A stretch of DNA of 64,000 nucleotides from Dictyobacter vulcani (GTDB lineage: Bacteria; Chloroflexota; Ktedonobacteria; Ktedonobacterales; Ktedonobacteraceae): NCBI RefSeq assembly GCF_008974265.1, contig NZ_BKZW01000001.1, forward strand, positions 930,001 through 994,000, written 5' to 3'. The notes beneath the pieces are model-generated. The model was not told where the DNA came from, did no database searches, and saw nothing but the letters and a program-made list of their open reading frames with translations. Position 1 is the first letter of the stretch; the number at the start of each line of letters is the position of its first letter. The position numbers were made by a program, and so were the translations under genes. This document shows, in pieces, positions 26,818-35,384 of the stretch.

Positions 26818-26950
26818 CAGGGCTTTCCAATTCTCGTTGCAAGCGGGGATGCAAGGGGCGGCCAGCCCCTTGCCGGAGCGCGAGGTGTCCTCGCATCTCC
26901 TCCCTCTTCTCCCGCCGAAGGCGGGACAAAAAGAGAATTGGAAAGCCCTG
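26818..26950. mobile_element. 133-bp MITE-like element with 10-bp target duplication
   Basis: The element begins CAGGGCTTTCCAATTCTC (26818-26835) and ends with its exact 18-bp inverse (26933-26950). It is flanked by perfect direct copies of CTTTTTAATA (26808-26817 and 26951-26960), as expected for a target-site duplication. Inside are three hairpins: GCAAGGGGC / GCCCCTTGC, GCGAGG / CCTCGC and CCCGCC / GGCGGG. It is GC-rich against an AT-rich background and has no coding capacity. A non-autonomous transposon moved by a transposase in trans is the likely explanation. The rest of 26531-27043 holds no visible gene. Confidence 0.75.
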
Positions 26951-27043
26951 CTTTTTAATAGTAGACTACTAGTAAGGTTGTCTCAAACATGATAAAATAA
27001 GTCTCACTTACAAGTATTATATATTTTGAATAGAGTATGCTGC

Positions 27044-28300
27044 ATGCGTTACGCAATCTTTACCGATATTCACGCGAATTTAGAAGCACTAGAAGCAGTG
27101 CTTGCCAAAATTGATGAAATATCTCAAGAGGAGCCAATCGATGAGGTCTGGTTCCTGGGAGATCTGGTTGGCTATGGACCAAATCCCAATGAGTGCATTA
27201 AGAAACTGCGAGAACGCACGGATGTTATTATCGCTGGTAATCACGATTGGGCTGCGGTCGGAAAACTAGATTTAGATGATTTTAGCGAGGCCGCCCGCAT
27301 CTCTGCGGAGTGGACTGCGACCCAACTCACTGATGAGAATCGCGAGTTTCTCGCGAATCTACCCGAGCGAATTCAAAAAAATGAGTGCTTATTGGTCCAT
27401 GGTAGTCCTTATGGACCGCTCTGGGAATACCTGACTGAAGAGATTCTCGCAGAGCGAAGTTTTCAACACTTCAATAGCCGCTTCTGTTTTGTCGGCCATA
27501 CCCATGTGCCTGTTATTTTCCAGCAACCCGATACGGTGGCAAACACACCCACTCGTCCTCTTGAAGTCGATGAAATCACCGAAGGTCTCGATGAGACAGA
27601 GAGTGAGCCACAAATCGATGAGGATGAGAAAAAAGCGGTGGTCGAAGCTCTGCTCGAAAAAACAGAGACCAGTGGAGCAAGCCATGCATTTGCCCAGAAC
27701 AATCCGGCAGCTGAACAAACTGAAGGTCCCCATACCGAGGCCGAACATCTGCAAAATCTGGTCGCAGATGCAGCTGACGCCATCGCAGATCTACAACATC
27801 AGATCGCAGATGATGCTCCTGAGGTCAACCCTGATACTCCCTCTGATCTCAAAGAGATAATTACCAACCAGAAAACCAAAGAGGATGAAGAACAGGTAGA
27901 GATCCAGGAAGAGAATACAGACGACGAGACATTTGAAGAGCCCGTCGATGAAGTCTCATCTGAAGAGACCATCCAGAGTGCAGAAGAGCGCAGCAATCAG
28001 GAGATCGAAGAGCTCCTGACGCTGCTAGGCCTGAGTCAGAGTATGATTGAGGTCACGAACGAGATGCTGGTGCCACCCGAGGGCTTCTGGCAGGCTCCAT
28101 CCGGCTATCGCGCGATTGTGAATCCCGGTGGTGTCGGCCAACCACGTGATGGAGATCCACGAGCAGCCTTTATGGTGTATGATACCGAACGTGGCTTCGA
28201 TTTTTATCGCATAGCTTATTCATTTGGAAAAACACAGGAAAAAATCGAGAAGGCCAAATTGCCGCATTATCTGGCAACACGTCTGGCTTTCGGTCGCTAA
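27044..28300 (+). CDS. metallophosphoesterase with a large acidic insertion
   Basis: A calcineurin-like phosphoesterase of about 418 residues. Metal-binding motifs are FTDIHANLEAL (D-x-H), WFLGDLVGYGPNP (GD), IIAGNHDWA (GNHD), LLVHGSPYGP and FVGHTHVPV (GHTH). After GHTH, about 150 residues rich in Glu, Asp, Gln and Thr (roughly 27570-28020) interrupt the domain. The usual C-terminal strands then resume (IVNPGGVGQPRDGDPRAAF). Relatives are about 240 residues, so the insert is extra. The ATG at 27044 is preferred to a TTG at 27026 because it begins the first strand. It lies 16 bases upstream of pth. Confidence 0.9.
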   Translation: MRYAIFTDIHANLEALEAVLAKIDEISQEEPIDEVWFLGDLVGYGPNPNECIKKLRERTDVIIAGNHDWAAVGKLDLDDFSEAARISAEWTATQLTDENREFLANLPERIQKNECLLVHGSPYGPLWEYLTEEILAERSFQHFNSRFCFVGHTHVPVIFQQPDTVANTPTRPLEVDEITEGLDETESEPQIDEDEKKAVVEALLEKTETSGASHAFAQNNPAAEQTEGPHTEAEHLQNLVADAADAIADLQHQIADDAPEVNPDTPSDLKEIITNQKTKEDEEQVEIQEENTDDETFEEPVDEVSSEETIQSAEERSNQEIEELLTLLGLSQSMIEVTNEMLVPPEGFWQAPSGYRAIVNPGGVGQPRDGDPRAAFMVYDTERGFDFYRIAYSFGKTQEKIEKAKLPHYLATRLAFGR

Positions 28301-28316
28301 CAGGTAAGATATAGGT

Positions 28317-29036
28317 ATGAAATTAATCATCGGCCTGGGCAATCCCGGCTCCCAATATGAAAAGACACGCCACAACGTGGGTTTCCACGTTGTGGATTTC
28401 CTTGCTACCACGTATTCTATGCGCTGGGAACGTCGTGGCCGGGCCATGATCGCAAATGGCACGATTGGCATTGAAAAAGTTGTGCTGGTCAAACCAACTA
28501 CGTTTATGAACAATAGCGGCGAGGCGGTTGGTGAGCTGGTACGCTGGTTCAAAATCGAGCCTGATGATATTCTTGTCATCTATGACGAATTAGACTTACC
28601 GATGGGACAAATACGCCTGCGCCCGCAGGGCAGTTCCGGTGGACATAATGGCATCAATAGTCTGATCAGTCATCTCCATACCAACCAGTTTCCACGTCTG
28701 CGCGTCGGTATTGGCCGTCCCGCTAATTCGCGGATCGATACCGTCAATTATGTACTGGGTGTGCCAGCGGGAGACGAGCGTATCGAGCTAGAAATCAGCG
28801 AGCGCAAGGCCGCGGAGGCGATCCCTCTGTACCTGGAAAAAGGATTGGAAGCAGCTATGAACCTGCTCAATGTAGATCCTGAAGCGCAGAGAAAAGCTGA
28901 AGAAAAAAAGCGCCTCAAACAGGAACGGCGAGAACAAGAGAAACGCCTTAAAGCCGAGCGTATTGAACAGGAAATGACCTCAAAACAGGCAGCATCAGGT
29001 CAGCAGGAGCCAGAAAATCTCTCCGTCTCCGACTGA
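28317..29036 (+). CDS. pth: peptidyl-tRNA hydrolase
   Basis: A 239-residue Pth that frees tRNA from peptidyl-tRNA dropped by ribosomes. The N-terminus GLGNPGSQYEKTRHNVGF holds the catalytic His, then come KPTTFMNNSGEAV and DELDLPMGQIRLR with SSGGHNGINS. The catalytic part ends near residue 190. A highly charged Lys/Glu/Arg helix and a Ser/Gln tail (about 195-239) extend beyond the usual length. It follows the metallophosphoesterase closely, probably cotranscribed. Confidence 0.95.
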   Translation: MKLIIGLGNPGSQYEKTRHNVGFHVVDFLATTYSMRWERRGRAMIANGTIGIEKVVLVKPTTFMNNSGEAVGELVRWFKIEPDDILVIYDELDLPMGQIRLRPQGSSGGHNGINSLISHLHTNQFPRLRVGIGRPANSRIDTVNYVLGVPAGDERIELEISERKAAEAIPLYLEKGLEAAMNLLNVDPEAQRKAEEKKRLKQERREQEKRLKAERIEQEMTSKQAASGQQEPENLSVSD

Positions 29037-29059
29037 CCCAGTCAGGGAAGAGGTTTTCT

Positions 29060-29779
29060 ATGTATCATCCAACCACGCGTCTGTTGACCATTCTTGAATT
29101 ACTGCAAACGCATCTTCATCTAAGTGGAGATGAACTGGCACGGCGCCTTGAGGTAGAGCCGCGCACGGTACGTCGCTATATTGGTATGTTGCAAGATATG
29201 GGCATGCCCATTGAAGGCAATCGTGGTCCCGGTGGTGGGTATCGTTTACGAGCTGGCTTTAAACTCCCTCCCCTCCTGTTTACAGAAGATGAAGCCACCG
29301 CCGTGGTTCTGGGTCTGCTGGGCACATCCTGGCTGGAAATTGACTTTCCTGCTGTCAGCGTAGAAGGAGCGCTCGCCAAGGTTTATCGTGTTTTACCAGC
29401 AAAAGGACGCGAGCGCTTGCAGGCTATCTCTACACATATGCTGCTTTCGCCACACCAGCAGGAGAGCCGTCCCGCGCTCAGTTTGCTGATCGAACTTAGC
29501 ACTGCAATTCATGAACATCGTCGCATCAAGTTTGCCTACCGTTCTCATCATAATCAACTCACACAACGCGAGTTTGAACCATACGCGGTAGCGGGTTGGA
29601 AGGGTCATTGGTACGCGGTTGGATATTGTATGCTGCGTCAAGAGCAGCGGATGTTTCGCCTGGATCGGATGCAAGAGGTACAACTACTTACAACCGAATT
29701 TGTGCCGAATCCGAATTTTGATTATCAGGCGTATATTATTGAACGTCTGGGTACGATACCCAACAGAGATGGAAGGTAA
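29060..29779 (+). CDS. WYL-domain transcriptional regulator (frameshifted at the 3' end)
   Basis: A regulator with an N-terminal HTH (RLLTILELLQTHLHLSGDELARRLEVEPRTVRR in sense, about 5-40), a wing with GPGGGYRL, a helical middle and a WYL domain (about 135-205, AGWKGHWYAVGYC and MFRLDRMQEV). WYL domains sense ligands such as nucleotides in YafY/PafBC-like proteins. The frame stops at 29779 shortly after the WYL part. The expected WCX end continues in another frame to 30024. AGAGG before the ATG at 29060 fixes the start. It follows pth by 23 bases. Confidence 0.88.
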   Translation: MYHPTTRLLTILELLQTHLHLSGDELARRLEVEPRTVRRYIGMLQDMGMPIEGNRGPGGGYRLRAGFKLPPLLFTEDEATAVVLGLLGTSWLEIDFPAVSVEGALAKVYRVLPAKGRERLQAISTHMLLSPHQQESRPALSLLIELSTAIHEHRRIKFAYRSHHNQLTQREFEPYAVAGWKGHWYAVGYCMLRQEQRMFRLDRMQEVQLLTTEFVPNPNFDYQAYIIERLGTIPNRDGR

Positions 29780-30024
29780 CGATAGAGTTTCAAGCCGAAC
29801 TCTACGAAGTACAGCATAAGATCCCTTCAACCCATGGAACATTGGCGAAAACTCCATATGGTGTACTGCTGCAAAGTCATCATGTGCACTTACCCTCCCT
29901 GGCCCGCTATCTGATCGGACTCGATTTACCCTTTATCGTTCACGAACCACCAGAATTGCGCAGTACATTACTGGAATTAGCTGCGGACATTACACGCATC
30001 GCCACCATGCCTGCTCCGCAGTAA
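29771..30024 (+). pseudogene. C-terminal WCX part of the WYL regulator, out of frame
   Basis: This frame reads WKVTIEFQAELYEVQ at its start and continues with LAKTPYGVLLQSHH and LPFIVHEPPELRSTLLELA, the WCX extension that ends WYL regulators. It joins the upstream frame near 29764-29769 (AGAGA) if one base is added or two are removed. A single gene spanning 29060-30024 was probably the original arrangement. Confidence 0.75.
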
Positions 30025-30132
30025 TCTTCACGCATCTTCAAAACGGTTAGTTGTTTGGTATATCTATAATAAAGATACGTTCAAAAGCTTTCATAAACTT
30101 AATATGACATAACTTCGAATGAAGCTATCATA

Positions 30133-30164
30133 AGACAAAAGAGGTACTGTGTACCGTTTTGTCT
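30133..30164 (+). terminator. hairpin after the WYL regulator gene
   Basis: AGACAAAA-GA-GGTAC-TGT-GTACC-G-TTTTGTCT forms an 8+5-bp stem ending in T-rich sequence. A second hairpin CACCCCC / GGGGGTG (30229-30235 / 30250-30256) lies about 35 bases before the mfd start, in its leader. Confidence 0.6.
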
Positions 30165-30291
30165 AGACGCCGGGGGGGTCAGTACGGTATATGATAACAA
30201 AAGTACAGAATAGAGACGATACTCACGACACCCCCACTGAAGTTGCGGAGGGGGTGCTGTTTATACTGTCTGCCCACTGCTGGAGGATGAA

Positions 30292-33200
30292 TTGACACTA
30301 CAGGGTTTATTAACAATACTCACACAAAGGCCAGAATTTCGCCGTCTCAGCGAAAAACTGCAAAATACAGAAGGCATTCCAGCTCTTACGGGGATTACCG
30401 AGGCCGCACGCCCTTATGTCGTCGCTAGCCTGGCAGTATCATTCAAACAACCGATTTTGCTGGTGGTCAGTGATGAACATGAAGCCACGCAGGCGGTTGA
30501 GATACTCAAAAGTTTTGTGCCAAATCCGAGCGATGTCTTTTGTCTACCAGACCGCAACGCCCTTCCTTATGAGCGTCTGATTGGAGATGCTCTGACAACA
30601 CAGCAGCGCATGCAGGCCTTGATGGCGATGGTTGAACGCGAGCGTACGCCAGTCGTCGTTTGCTCTGCGCGTGCTTTAACGCAGTTGATCATTCCTCCAG
30701 AGGAACTTGCGGGGGCCATCTTCCGTCTCCAGACTGGTCAGGAAGTCGATCTAAATATGCTGATTGAGCATCTGTATAATCTTGGTTATGAGCCAGTTGC
30801 GGAAGTTGAAGATCCAGGACAATTTAGTCATCGCGGTGGCATCATAGACTTATTTCCACCAACACTGCCACGTCCAGTGCGTGTGGAGTTTTTTGGTGAT
30901 GAAATTGAATCGATCCGTACCTTTGATCAAGAGACGCAACGCTCTCTCAATACGATCGAAAGCTGTACCCTGGGACCTGCCCGTGAAGCGCTGCCCGCCC
31001 GTGGGCCGGAAGCGATCAAAGAACTCGCTCAACTCGATACCCGCCTCCTGAATAAAGACGCCGAAGCACGCTGGAAAAACGATATCGAGTTACTGAATCA
31101 GCGACGCTCATTTGAGGATATCGCCTTCTACCTTCCCTATCTGCATACTCCAGCTAGCATTATTGATTATCTCCCACGCCATGGTTTACTGATATTAGAT
31201 AATCCTGCCAGTATCCAGAATCATATCGCGCAACTCGAGTCACAGGCACAAGAAACCCGTGAGCAACATGAGAAGGAGCGGGAAAATCCTGCCCACCTGC
31301 GCGAGGCGGCATTGGATTGGAAACGCATAGAACCTCAGATCCAGCAACGCCGACAACTTCGCTTCGCTGATGTTCTTTCAACCGCCGAAAGCGACTTTGA
31401 TGCACGCCAGCAGGGAGGAACTGAGAATCTGGTGCCAACCTGTCATAGTGCCAATTCCTATGGTGGTCGCTTACGCGCTTTTGTACAGGATTGCCGCAAG
31501 GCGTTAGATAATCGCGATCGCGTGGTTATCGTAACGATGCAGGCACGACGCATGGCCGAAGTTCTGGGCGATGAAGCTATTCTGCAAGACCACACCATCG
31601 ATGTCAGTCCAGGAACACATATCAATCAGTTGCCAGAGGCTGGTACCCTGACCTTGATTCAGGGGCAATTAACCGAGGGCTGGCAGTCCCGTTCGCTGGC
31701 ACTGTATGTCTACACCGATACGGAGATCTTTGGCTGGTCCAAACGCCGCAACGTTCAACGCCGTAAACCTGTCACACCCGCCTCATTTCTAGCCGAGGTC
31801 AATCCCGGGGATTATGTCGTTCACCAGGAACATGGTATCGGACGTTTCGAGGGCCTGGTCAAAATGAATCTGACGGGCGTCGAACGCGAATACCTGCTGA
31901 TCCATTATGCGGGAACTGATAAACTCTATATTCCTACCGACCAGTTAGATCGTATCACCCGCTACATTGGTATGGGGGATTCAGTACCCGCTTTAAGTAA
32001 ATTAGGGACGACAGAATGGACGCGGGCCAAATCAAAAGTCAAAGAGAATGTCCAGGAAGTGGCTCGTGAGTTGCTCAGACTCTATAGCGCCCGTGAAGCT
32101 GCTGAGGGACATGCATTTCCACCTGATAGCGAACAACCATGGCTACAAGAACTAGAAGACGGCTTTCCTTATCAAGAGACGCCCGATCAACAGCGCTCTA
32201 TCGATGAAGTCAAAGCTGATATGGAACGTCCCCGACCAATGGATCGCCTGGTCTGCGGTGACGTTGGTTATGGCAAGACCGAGGTTGCACTCCGAGCGGC
32301 CTTTAAATGCGTCCTGGATCAGCGCCAGGTAGCCATCCTGGTACCTACGACTGTCCTGGCCCTGCAGCATTATAATAATTTCAAAGAGCGCTTAAAAGCG
32401 TATCCAGTACGCGTAGAATTGCTCAGCCGTTTCCGGTCAGAAAAAGAACAAAAACAGGTTCTGGAAGATCTGGCGCTGGGCAAAGTCGATATTATTATTG
32501 GTACACATCGCCTCATCCAAAAAGATGTCGTGTTTTTGAATCTCGGCTTACTGGTTGTGGATGAAGAACAGCGTTTTGGTGTGATTCATAAAGAACGCTT
32601 AAAACAACTACGTACAGAAATTGATGTCTTAACGATGACGGCAACCCCTATCCCCCGTACCCTGCATATGTCCCTGGTTAATTTGCGCGATATGAGTATC
32701 ATTGAGACCCCACCACAGGAACGCCTGCCGATTCGTACGACCATTCGCGAGTATGATGACGCCTTGATCCGCGAGGCTATCTTACGCGAGATTGATCGCG
32801 GTGGGCAGGTCTTCTTTGTGCACAACCGGGTTCAGGGTATCCAGGTGCTGGCACAAAAACTGCAACGCCTGATTCCGGAAGCACGCATTATCGTTGGGCA
32901 TGGACAGATGAATGAGGAGCAACTCGAACGGGTCATGGTGGGTTTCTCGAATGGGGATTATGATGTGCTCATCTCGACGACCATCATTGAGAACGGTCTG
33001 GATATTCCTAATGCCAATACGATTATCGTGAATAATGCGGCCTTCTTTGGACTTTCTCAGCTCTATCAGTTGCGTGGACGCGTCGGACGTGCCACTCAGC
33101 AGGCATATGCCTATTTCTTCTATGCCAGGAATGCCAAATTGACCCCCATTCAGGAAAAGCGCTTACGAGCGATCTTTGAGGCCACCGAATTGGGTGCAGG

Positions 33201-33804
33201 TTTCCGCATCGCGATGAAGGATCTAGAGATTCGCGGCGCTGGTAGCTTATTGGGAGCTGAACAATCGGGCTTTATGAATTCTGTTGGCTTTGATCTTTAC
33301 TGTAAATTGCTCTCCGATGCTGTCCAGGAACTACAGGGCAAGCAGGCGGAAATAGGAACGGCAACCACATCCGTCGATCTGCCCATTGATGCTTATCTGC
33401 CAGATGAATATATTGGAGATCGTACGTTAAAGGTGAATTTCTATCAACGCTTAGCCAACCTGAAAGATGCACACCAGGTCGAAGCCATGACTGCCGAGAT
33501 GACGGACCGCTTTGGTCCTGTGCCGGAACAGGTCAGTAATCTGCTTGAGTTGGTCAACTTAAAAGTTGAAGCGGCTCAATTGGGCTATGAGGCTATTTCG
33601 GTCAAAGATAATGAGTTTGTCTTAACCGTCAAACGAGATATCGTCCCTAACCGCATTATCCTTTATCGACGCTTCCGCAATGAAGCGAGGGTCCAGCAAG
33701 GCGTCATTCGCATTCCGCGTCGCCTGTTAGGACAGACCTGGATGAAACAGTTAAAGGATTTGTTGCCGATGATCACAGCCTCTGCCTCCTCAACCGCGTC
33801 CTGA
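30292..33804 (+). CDS. mfd: transcription-repair coupling factor Mfd
   Basis: A 1170-residue Mfd, which removes stalled RNA polymerase from lesions and recruits UvrA. Order of domains: UvrB-like region (about 1-330, with DVFCLPDRNALPYERL and FSHRGGIIDLFPP), the polymerase-interacting CarD-like domain (about 495-570, PGDYVVHQEHGIGRFEGL), the SF2 helicase with GDVGYGKTEVALRAAF (about 656), the DEEQ box (VVDEEQRFGV, about 757), TATPIPRTLHMSL and the GRVGR motif, and the TRCF C-terminal domain. The start is a TTG with GGAGG 5-6 bases upstream. An overlapping ATGAATTGA in another frame immediately precedes it. The gene is intact. Confidence 0.97.
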   Translation: MTLQGLLTILTQRPEFRRLSEKLQNTEGIPALTGITEAARPYVVASLAVSFKQPILLVVSDEHEATQAVEILKSFVPNPSDVFCLPDRNALPYERLIGDALTTQQRMQALMAMVERERTPVVVCSARALTQLIIPPEELAGAIFRLQTGQEVDLNMLIEHLYNLGYEPVAEVEDPGQFSHRGGIIDLFPPTLPRPVRVEFFGDEIESIRTFDQETQRSLNTIESCTLGPAREALPARGPEAIKELAQLDTRLLNKDAEARWKNDIELLNQRRSFEDIAFYLPYLHTPASIIDYLPRHGLLILDNPASIQNHIAQLESQAQETREQHEKERENPAHLREAALDWKRIEPQIQQRRQLRFADVLSTAESDFDARQQGGTENLVPTCHSANSYGGRLRAFVQDCRKALDNRDRVVIVTMQARRMAEVLGDEAILQDHTIDVSPGTHINQLPEAGTLTLIQGQLTEGWQSRSLALYVYTDTEIFGWSKRRNVQRRKPVTPASFLAEVNPGDYVVHQEHGIGRFEGLVKMNLTGVEREYLLIHYAGTDKLYIPTDQLDRITRYIGMGDSVPALSKLGTTEWTRAKSKVKENVQEVARELLRLYSAREAAEGHAFPPDSEQPWLQELEDGFPYQETPDQQRSIDEVKADMERPRPMDRLVCGDVGYGKTEVALRAAFKCVLDQRQVAILVPTTVLALQHYNNFKERLKAYPVRVELLSRFRSEKEQKQVLEDLALGKVDIIIGTHRLIQKDVVFLNLGLLVVDEEQRFGVIHKERLKQLRTEIDVLTMTATPIPRTLHMSLVNLRDMSIIETPPQERLPIRTTIREYDDALIREAILREIDRGGQVFFVHNRVQGIQVLAQKLQRLIPEARIIVGHGQMNEEQLERVMVGFSNGDYDVLISTTIIENGLDIPNANTIIVNNAAFFGLSQLYQLRGRVGRATQQAYAYFFYARNAKLTPIQEKRLRAIFEATELGAGFRIAMKDLEIRGAGSLLGAEQSGFMNSVGFDLYCKLLSDAVQELQGKQAEIGTATTSVDLPIDAYLPDEYIGDRTLKVNFYQRLANLKDAHQVEAMTAEMTDRFGPVPEQVSNLLELVNLKVEAAQLGYEAISVKDNEFVLTVKRDIVPNRIILYRRFRNEARVQQGVIRIPRRLLGQTWMKQLKDLLPMITASASSTAS

Positions 33805-33841
33805 CATCAATATACCCGGGAGAGCACCGTCACAGACACCC

Positions 33842-33889
33842 GATAATCATTATCCTTGTGCTAAAACATAGAGGATAATGATTATCTTT
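33842..33889. terminator. bidirectional terminator between mfd and a convergent gene
   Basis: GATAATCATTATCC (33842-33855) and GGATAATGATTATC (33873-33886) form a perfect 14-bp stem followed by TTT. Each arm resembles half of a Fur-box sequence, but the position between convergent 3' ends favours termination. Confidence 0.75.
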
Positions 33890-33897
33890 AGGTGCTA

Positions 33898-35319
33898 TTA
33901 TTGGCGGCGTGTATGCATCAAGTGGAACATGAGCGCCTGTTTATAGTCCAGCACAGTTACCAGACCGGTTTTGATCACCTGATTAGACAGGTTTAATAAT
34001 GTTGAGACAACCTGGAGACGGGTCTCATCAAAACGAGCTTGCTGACGAAGCATTTCTAATAACTGAGTTGGACTCTGACTGGTAATTTCTAAACCCGCGC
34101 TAATGGCTTCAACCCGTAACCAGATAATCAATTGGTGGCGCATCTGTTCAAAAATTGCCACATCATCCTCACCAACCGACATCATCTCACGCGCATCCTT
34201 CGCAGTTGCGGCCGCCATAGAAGCTGATGAAGTAAGAGAAGAGCTCGATGGCGACAGATTGCGAGATGGACTCATGGTTGCTGTTTTAGATGCTGGTGGC
34301 GCAACGACAGGTGACGGCATGGTCTCTCCTGGCGGCGATGTAGGAGGATGGGTTCCGTTTGTACCATTGGATCGAGCTGCAGCTGGCGTAGGAGCTACCG
34401 GTACCGGAGCAACAGGAGCTGCAGTTGGCTGCGAGCTGCGATTAACTGGAGCAGCCGTCTTAGTATCATGAGGTTGAGACAAGGAATCTAACTTACGTGG
34501 CGCTGCCTCAGCCTGCTGGGCCGTCCTGGTGGCGGGCGAAGTCACTACGGTAGCTGCTGGTGCTGCTGTTCCTCTGGTAGTAGCTGCTGGCGCGACGGGT
34601 TGCGCGGCAGATGTGGTGGGTTTTGGTGCTGCTGGTGTGCCAGACTCTTTCTGCTGCGGTATACTGGCAGGATTTGCTGTTGCCGAGCGTGAGGCCCCAT
34701 TAGTCGAGTAGTGTTTCGCTGAACTTGCTCCAGCTCCAACTGCAGCTGGAGTCTGCGCCTGAGCGGCGGCGGCTGGCTTGCCTTCACCACGAATCTCTTG
34801 AAGCTGCTGCTGTAAAAGCAAGGTCGAAGACGAGATCTGTTCCCAGGTAAGCTCAGCTTTGCCACTAATGCTTGGAGTTGCCCAGGAAGCAACTGGACGT
34901 GGACTACCAAAGGGAGCACTACCCGCGGCAGGCTTCTGATTCGTTAAATGATTGCGCAGATTCTGCGCCACAGTCGATGCACATGTGCTGATCAACAAAC
35001 GAATATCAGACATACGGCGGCGACCTTGATCTCCAAAGAAGTTACGATTGCGCTGGACAAACTGAATAAACAGGCGCTCTACCTGATGCTGAAAATCAGC
35101 TGTTGTCAGGTCAACGCGGCCCCAGGCAGTAAAATCAACAGAGCTGAGGTAGAGCCATACTTCCTGGCGCTTGGCACGGTCAACCGGACGCATCTGTAAT
35201 GACTCGGTACGATGATCAAAAAAACGCGGATAGCAGAAATTTGCGATCAGCGTCTCAGCTAATTCAGCTTTTAAGCGCGCGATTTCCGCGGGCAGGAGTT
35301 GACCTAAATAAATGCCCAT
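33898..35319 (-). CDS. hypothetical protein with long Ala/Pro/Thr/Ser-rich linker
   Basis: A 473-residue protein in three parts. An N-terminal domain (about 1-135) has aromatic and charged residues (NFCYPRFFDHRT, EVWLYLSSVDFTAWGRVDLT). A low-complexity region rich in Ala, Pro, Thr and Ser (about 135-365) follows, probably disordered. The C-terminal helical part (about 370-473) contains VAIFEQMRHQLIIWLRVEA. No family is recognised. The N- and C-terminal parts look structured and the linker resembles those of scaffold proteins. It is convergent with mfd and stands upstream of the DUF2079 gene's stop. Confidence 0.8.
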   Translation of the reverse strand: MGIYLGQLLPAEIARLKAELAETLIANFCYPRFFDHRTESLQMRPVDRAKRQEVWLYLSSVDFTAWGRVDLTTADFQHQVERLFIQFVQRNRNFFGDQGRRRMSDIRLLISTCASTVAQNLRNHLTNQKPAAGSAPFGSPRPVASWATPSISGKAELTWEQISSSTLLLQQQLQEIRGEGKPAAAAQAQTPAAVGAGASSAKHYSTNGASRSATANPASIPQQKESGTPAAPKPTTSAAQPVAPAATTRGTAAPAATVVTSPATRTAQQAEAAPRKLDSLSQPHDTKTAAPVNRSSQPTAAPVAPVPVAPTPAAARSNGTNGTHPPTSPPGETMPSPVVAPPASKTATMSPSRNLSPSSSSLTSSASMAAATAKDAREMMSVGEDDVAIFEQMRHQLIIWLRVEAISAGLEITSQSPTQLLEMLRQQARFDETRLQVVSTLLNLSNQVIKTGLVTVLDYKQALMFHLMHTRRQ

Positions 35320-35384
35320 CCTACATCCTCTTTCATTCTACTGCGGGCATGCCATAAAGACCTGGTGATGCCGCCGGTCAGACA

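Noticed and set aside
26738..26929. A 63-codon frame over the MITE
   Set aside because: It reads through hairpins of the element, and its translation is only charged residues from inverted repeats.
34103..34711. Long antisense frames in the Ala/Pro-rich hypothetical gene
   Set aside because: Stop-poor antisense frames are expected opposite GC-rich low-complexity coding sequence.
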